Assembly: GCA_964631295.1 (NCBI GenBank)
Contig: CAZVXI010000011.1
Coordinates: forward strand, 1-36,859
Length of the DNA: 36,859 nucleotides
Direction: 5' to 3'
Origin: CAZVXI01 sp964631295
Lineage (GTDB): Bacteria; Planctomycetota; Phycisphaerae; Phycisphaerales; SM1A02
Shown: piece after piece, positions 34,267 to 36,859 of the stretch
Layout of the letters: the number at the start of each line of letters is the position of its first letter
Numbering within the stretch: the first letter of the stretch is position 1
Translations under genes and position numbers: made by a program
The notes under the pieces: model-generated
Seen by the model: the letters and a program-made list of their open reading frames with translations, nothing else
Told to the model about the DNA's origin: nothing
Databases searched by the model: none

Positions 34267-34608
34267 TCACCCGGCCACGAGTTCATATAAAGTGTGTTGC
34301 AGCCCGCCGATGCCAATCACCAACACGATGGGGATGGCAGCGATCAGCAACCAGCACGCGAGGCGCGCGGGTCTGCTCACTTTGGGTCCCATGAGCATGT
34401 ATGCGATGGCTGTTGGAATGCTGATGAAACCAATCGCCCAGCACGCAAAGATCACCAGCGCCGTGAGTTGCGAATCGCGGTTGACATGCACGAAATAGCC
34501 GTACAGCGGCACGCACGCCACCGCCAGAGCCGCGCACAACACCGGCACCCGCCAGGGAAAGCCGCTCCCATCCACCAGCGTCGGTTGTTGCTTCGCTTGT
34601 TCGTGCAT
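34267..34608 (-). CDS. Small three-helix membrane protein, unknown
   Basis: A 113-aa protein with the ATG at 34608. An in-frame open frame reaches 34857 but gives basic, low-complexity sequence and is not used. There are three transmembrane segments: WRVPVLCAALAVACVPLYGY, ALVIFACWAIGFISIPTAIA and LACWLLIAAIPIVLVIGIGG. No motif is recognised. It is convergent with the PIN/TRAM gene. Confidence 0.6.
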   Translation of the reverse strand: MHEQAKQQPTLVDGSGFPWRVPVLCAALAVACVPLYGYFVHVNRDSQLTALVIFACWAIGFISIPTAIAYMLMGPKVSRPARLACWLLIAAIPIVLVIGIGGLQHTLYELVAG

Positions 34609-34901
34609 GCGGAATTGTTGGCAGAGAAGAAGTGACAGTCGACCGACACTCCGTTGCTTTGTCTTCTGAACCGTTCTGTGAGCTTGCGAGCGATCAGATG
34701 AGCGCAACGTGAACACTCCCTTCCGGTGCTGCTCTCTAAACTTCTCGTTGCTCTGTTTCTTCCTCGACCTGTGTTTCGCGCCGACTACCGGCTTCATCCT
34801 GCTGCTAAGATTTGCCGGCGAACTTGATGATCCGCGCTCCCGGCGTAAGGGGTTCAACCCCGCCGGCCCTTCACTGACACCATCTTCTCGAACTGCAAGC
34901 C
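34609..34901. other. Intergenic region with a stable hairpin
   Basis: No supported gene. At 34840-34866 CCGGCG pairs with CGCCGG, and inside it GGG pairs with CCC around a TTCAA loop; a four-nt bulge (TAAG) lies on one side. It has no run of T, so it is not a classical terminator. It lies 35 nt before the gene at 34902 and could act in its leader. Confidence 0.4.
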
Positions 34902-35381
34902 ATGAATCTCATCACCATCGCTCTCGCCGCGGTCATCGTGCTGGTCGTTCTCGGCATCGTGCTGGCGTTTGTGCTCCCGCTCTGGCTCGACTGGAAGGTC
35001 TTCGACATCTTCATGGACGCAGGCACCGGCAAGGGCCCGCTTGAAGTCCGCGCGGCTGCCGATGACACACACATCACGCTCACCATCACCAATCACGGCA
35101 GCAACAAGATGCGCCTCAATGCAGTCGAAGGTCGCGATGCCAGCGGCACGCGCGTGTTCCCCGTCCCCATGCTCCCACACGATGGCCCGCTCGACAACGC
35201 ATCGCGCATGAAGCAGTTCGCCAGAATCGCACTCGCGCCCGGCGAGTCGACGACGATCATGCTCGATCGACAGGAGCTTGACGGTATGCAATGTCAGTCG
35301 ATCGGCATCCGCGCCGGGGACAAACTCTGGCCGGCCAATGACCTGGCCTCACTCGGCCTCAGCACCGGCAAACCCCAATGA
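34902..35381 (+). CDS. Membrane-anchored protein, unknown
   Basis: A 159-aa protein with an N-terminal signal anchor (ITIALAAVIVLVVLGIVLAF) and a beta-rich outer part (GPLEVRAAADDTHITLTITN is typical of an immunoglobulin-like fold). Its stop is coupled to the next start by ATGA, so the two are translated together. I recognise no family. Confidence 0.65.
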   Translation: MNLITIALAAVIVLVVLGIVLAFVLPLWLDWKVFDIFMDAGTGKGPLEVRAAADDTHITLTITNHGSNKMRLNAVEGRDASGTRVFPVPMLPHDGPLDNASRMKQFARIALAPGESTTIMLDRQELDGMQCQSIGIRAGDKLWPANDLASLGLSTGKPQ

Positions 35382-35770
35382 CTCGGCGCAGGGTCTGGCC
35401 TCACTGGCAGCGAGTTCTCTTCGTGTTCGTGTGCGTCGCTGCAATCGACTTTGCTTTGTGCGCGTACTTCTGTCTGAGTGACTCCGGCAGGAGTTGGCAG
35501 TATGTAGCGCGGGTTGACATGCGGCCGTTCGTCGCGCCCTGGCTCTGGCTCGGATCTCAGATATCCGGCGAGTTCGATCCGGACTCGTGGTCACACATGT
35601 TTGCGCTCGCTGTCAACGCTGTGCTCGTTGGAGCGCTCGCCGCAGGTTTCTATGCCGGTCCTGCGTTCCTGCGAGGCCGACGAGTTCCAGATGGCACGTG
35701 CGCACACTGCGGCTACGACCTGCGCGGCATCGATTCGAACAAGTGCCCGGAATGCGGAGCGCCCCGATGA
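35378..35770 (+). CDS. Small membrane protein with C-terminal zinc ribbon
   Basis: A 130-aa protein. One transmembrane helix is near residues 13-32 (VLFVFVCVAAIDFALCAYFC) and another near 75-95 (MFALAVNAVLVGALAAGFYA). The C-terminus has CAHCGYDLRG...CPECGAPR, a four-Cys ribbon seen in many planctomycete membrane proteins. The start overlaps the stop of the 159-aa gene (ATGA), so they form one unit. The function of the ribbon is not known. Confidence 0.75.
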   Translation: MTRRRVWPHWQRVLFVFVCVAAIDFALCAYFCLSDSGRSWQYVARVDMRPFVAPWLWLGSQISGEFDPDSWSHMFALAVNAVLVGALAAGFYAGPAFLRGRRVPDGTCAHCGYDLRGIDSNKCPECGAPR

Positions 35771-35780
35771 CTCCGCGCAG

Positions 35781-35861
35781 GGCATCGCCACACACCCCGC
35801 CAAGATAGCAGAGAGCAAGATGGCAGAGGGCAGAGGGCGGAGGCCACGTCACCCGCTCACC
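35781..35861 (+). repeat. Short repeat element B
   Basis: Second copy of the element at 34191-34260, with the same 5' block and the exact 3' block CGTCACCCGCTCACC. It begins 10 nt after the zinc-ribbon gene and ends 23 nt before the chimeric ORF at 35885. The ATGA at 35767 opens a frame of 13 codons (MTPRRASPHTPPR) that resembles the start MTRRRVWPHWQR of the zinc-ribbon gene, which suggests a decayed copy. Confidence 0.5.
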
Positions 35862-35884
35862 CCCTCATCTGCTAAACTCCGAGA

Positions 35885-36280
35885 ATGGCGAAAAAGACGC
35901 GAACAAACGGGGAGGCGGCAGCCGGCGGCGCGGCTCAGCCAGTCAACGGAAACAACACCGACATCCACGACCTCGCCGACACCCTCTGGAAGGCCGCCGA
36001 CGGCCAGGTGAGCAGCCCGAACGCCATCGCCGTGGATGGTCTCGGCCGCGTCGCAACCGCGGAACTCAGCACGGAGCGCGTGCAGGTGTTCGACCTGATC
36101 CTCGGCTGCACCTGTCCCGGCGACACCAACGGCGACCTCACAGTCAACCTCGCCGACCTGCTGGAAGTCATCAGCAACTGGGGCAGCGATGGCACAGGCG
36201 GCGGCGATCCAAACGACGATGGCGCCGTCAACCTCGCCGACCTGCTCGAAGTCATCAGCAACTGGGGCAACTTCTGCTGA
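35885..36280 (+). CDS. Chimeric ORF: HsdM-like head joined to NHL/dockerin tail
   Basis: A 131-aa open frame built of two unrelated parts. Residues 1-39 (MAKKTRTNGEAAAGG, then DIHDLADTLWKAADG) match the start of type I restriction methyltransferases (HsdM), where LWKAAD is followed by LRG and a long helical domain. Here, after about residue 40, it changes to PNAIAVDGLGRVATAELSTE, then RVQVFD, which is one NHL repeat. Two dockerin-like EF-hand repeats follow: DTNGDLTVNLADLLEVISNW and DPNDDGAVNLADLLEVISNW, ending with NFC. No signal peptide is present, although NHL/dockerin proteins are normally secreted. The ORF is therefore a recombinant remnant or an assembly join. No good binding site precedes it. 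Confidence 0.6.
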   Translation: MAKKTRTNGEAAAGGAAQPVNGNNTDIHDLADTLWKAADGQVSSPNAIAVDGLGRVATAELSTERVQVFDLILGCTCPGDTNGDLTVNLADLLEVISNWGSDGTGGGDPNDDGAVNLADLLEVISNWGNFC

Positions 36281-36579
36281 TTGATTGATCGATTGATCGA
36301 TCGAGAGTCGGGGCCGTGTTTCGTTGAGAGTCAGAGGTCGGAGGTCAGAGGGCCTGATGTCACATCAGTATCGCCCCGCGCTCCGAGCATCGAGCCGGCC
36401 CGATCCGGGGCATCATCTGAGCAATCTGCGTTTGGCTGTCCTCCAAGGCGCATCCGACTCCGCATCTGTCACACTCACTTGACAGGTTCGGGCTGATACC
36501 GTACAGATACTGAACGATTGTGCATAGGTCGCCCACGGGGGCCGCCGTTGATCCGCCATCTCCACGGGAGCAGAGGAAG
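36281..36579. other. Intergenic stretch with short tandem repeats
   Basis: Starts with TTGATTGATCGATTGATCGA-like tetramers (36281-36303), just after the stop codon. At about 36327-36352 purine-rich GAGGTC/AGAGG repeats follow. The only other signal is a possible promoter at 36479-36507. No gene is supported. Confidence 0.6.
36479..36507 (+). promoter_or_regulatory. Possible promoter upstream of the methyltransferase
   Basis: A perfect TTGACA (36479-36484) and TACAGA (36502-36507), 17 nt apart. The -10 box is weak. It points to the gene at 36580, leaving a leader of about 66 nt. Confidence 0.35.
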
Positions 36580-36859
36580 ATGCCCTTTCTGCAGTTCAAA
36601 GGCAAGACCGCGGTCGAGAACCACCACCACACGGTTCCCCACCACGCCCTGGAGTTCGATAGGAAACTCTCCGTCCTTCCCAAAGGAGAAGACCCCTCGC
36701 TCGATGGCAATCTCATCATCGAAGGCGACAACCTCATCGCCCTCAAAGCCCTGCTGCCCACCCACGCCGGCAAGGTGAAGTGCATCTACATCGACCCGCC
36801 CTACAACACCGGCAACGACTTTACCGATTTGGTCAACATCCTCCGGGCCGTGGCCGTGA
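36580..36859 (+). CDS. Type III-like adenine methyltransferase, 5' part (runs off window)
   Basis: 93 codons are visible, starting at ATG 36580 after GAGGAAG. The N-terminus MPFLQFKGKTAVENHH, then LSVLPKGE, NLIIEGDNLIALKALLP and KCIYIDPPYNTGN is that of a type III-like site-specific adenine methyltransferase (Mod-type). DPPYNTGN holds catalytic motif IV (DPPY). After GN the usual E-W-x-Y-N-D sequence is missing, and the frame reads DFTDLVNILRAVAV. That resembles the tail of a dockerin repeat, as at the end of the previous chimera. If correct, the gene is broken in this assembly. Confidence 0.75.
   Translation, partial: MPFLQFKGKTAVENHHHTVPHHALEFDRKLSVLPKGEDPSLDGNLIIEGDNLIALKALLPTHAGKVKCIYIDPPYNTGNDFTDLVNILRAVAV

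Noticed and set aside
34840..34866. Rho-independent terminator
   Set aside because: The hairpin is strong but has no T run behind it, and it lies upstream of a gene.

Overview
The window reads as a draft contig from a Phycisphaerae-like planctomycete. The call rests on gene content: a C-terminal dockerin-like tail of the GDTNGD...DLLEVISNWG type (36114-36277), a zinc-ribbon protein with a CAHCGYDLRG/CPECG tail, an ExbB/ExbD locus with VWA and repeat proteins, and GC-rich codon use. It is an inference; no rRNA is present. A 10-N gap at 2006-2015, a start inside a multicopy palindromic repeat and an end inside a methyltransferase suggest the window runs from one assembly break to another.

Layout. 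1-1530: a field of paired hairpin repeats carrying two identical GIY-YIG nuclease genes, caused by a 641-bp direct duplication. 1586-3329: a VOC-family protein, the assembly gap and a secreted helical protein. 3430-8699: a secreted S15-type peptidase with a possible coupled small ORF, then an Lhr-type helicase and its partner PdeM nuclease (ligase-associated DNA damage response). 8737-8820: tRNA-Leu(CAA). 8862-14232: small lipoproteins and membrane proteins, a cellulose-synthase-like glycosyltransferase, a stand-alone receiver protein, a TIGR04282-type nucleotidyl/glycosyltransferase, and a small unknown protein behind a near-consensus sigma-70 promoter.

14243-24481 (minus strand) is a tight seven-gene operon. 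In transcription order it encodes a VWA protein with a TonB-like membrane anchor, a secreted protein, ExbB/TolQ, two ExbD/TolR proteins, a secreted helical-repeat protein of 878 aa and a single-pass 1277-aa protein. I regard it as the best candidate for an undescribed system: a proton-motive-force motor that seems to drive a VWA domain where TonB or TolA would carry its own C-terminal domain.

24588-34024 is housekeeping: pyrH-frr, a secreted beta-helix/PA14 protein, rpoN, the overlapping set dnaX-ybaB-recR, an SRP RNA just upstream of dnaX, and a PIN/TRAM membrane protein. DnaX is unusual: the four-cysteine zinc module is absent, and an A10 run at codons 380-383 is followed by a -1 frame that stops within six codons, which looks like a tau/gamma frameshift or slippage site.

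34267-36859 holds small membrane proteins and a mosaic end. One ORF begins like HsdM and finishes as an NHL/dockerin tail. The last ORF begins as a type III-like methyltransferase and, just after DPPYNTGN, turns into sequence that resembles a dockerin tail.
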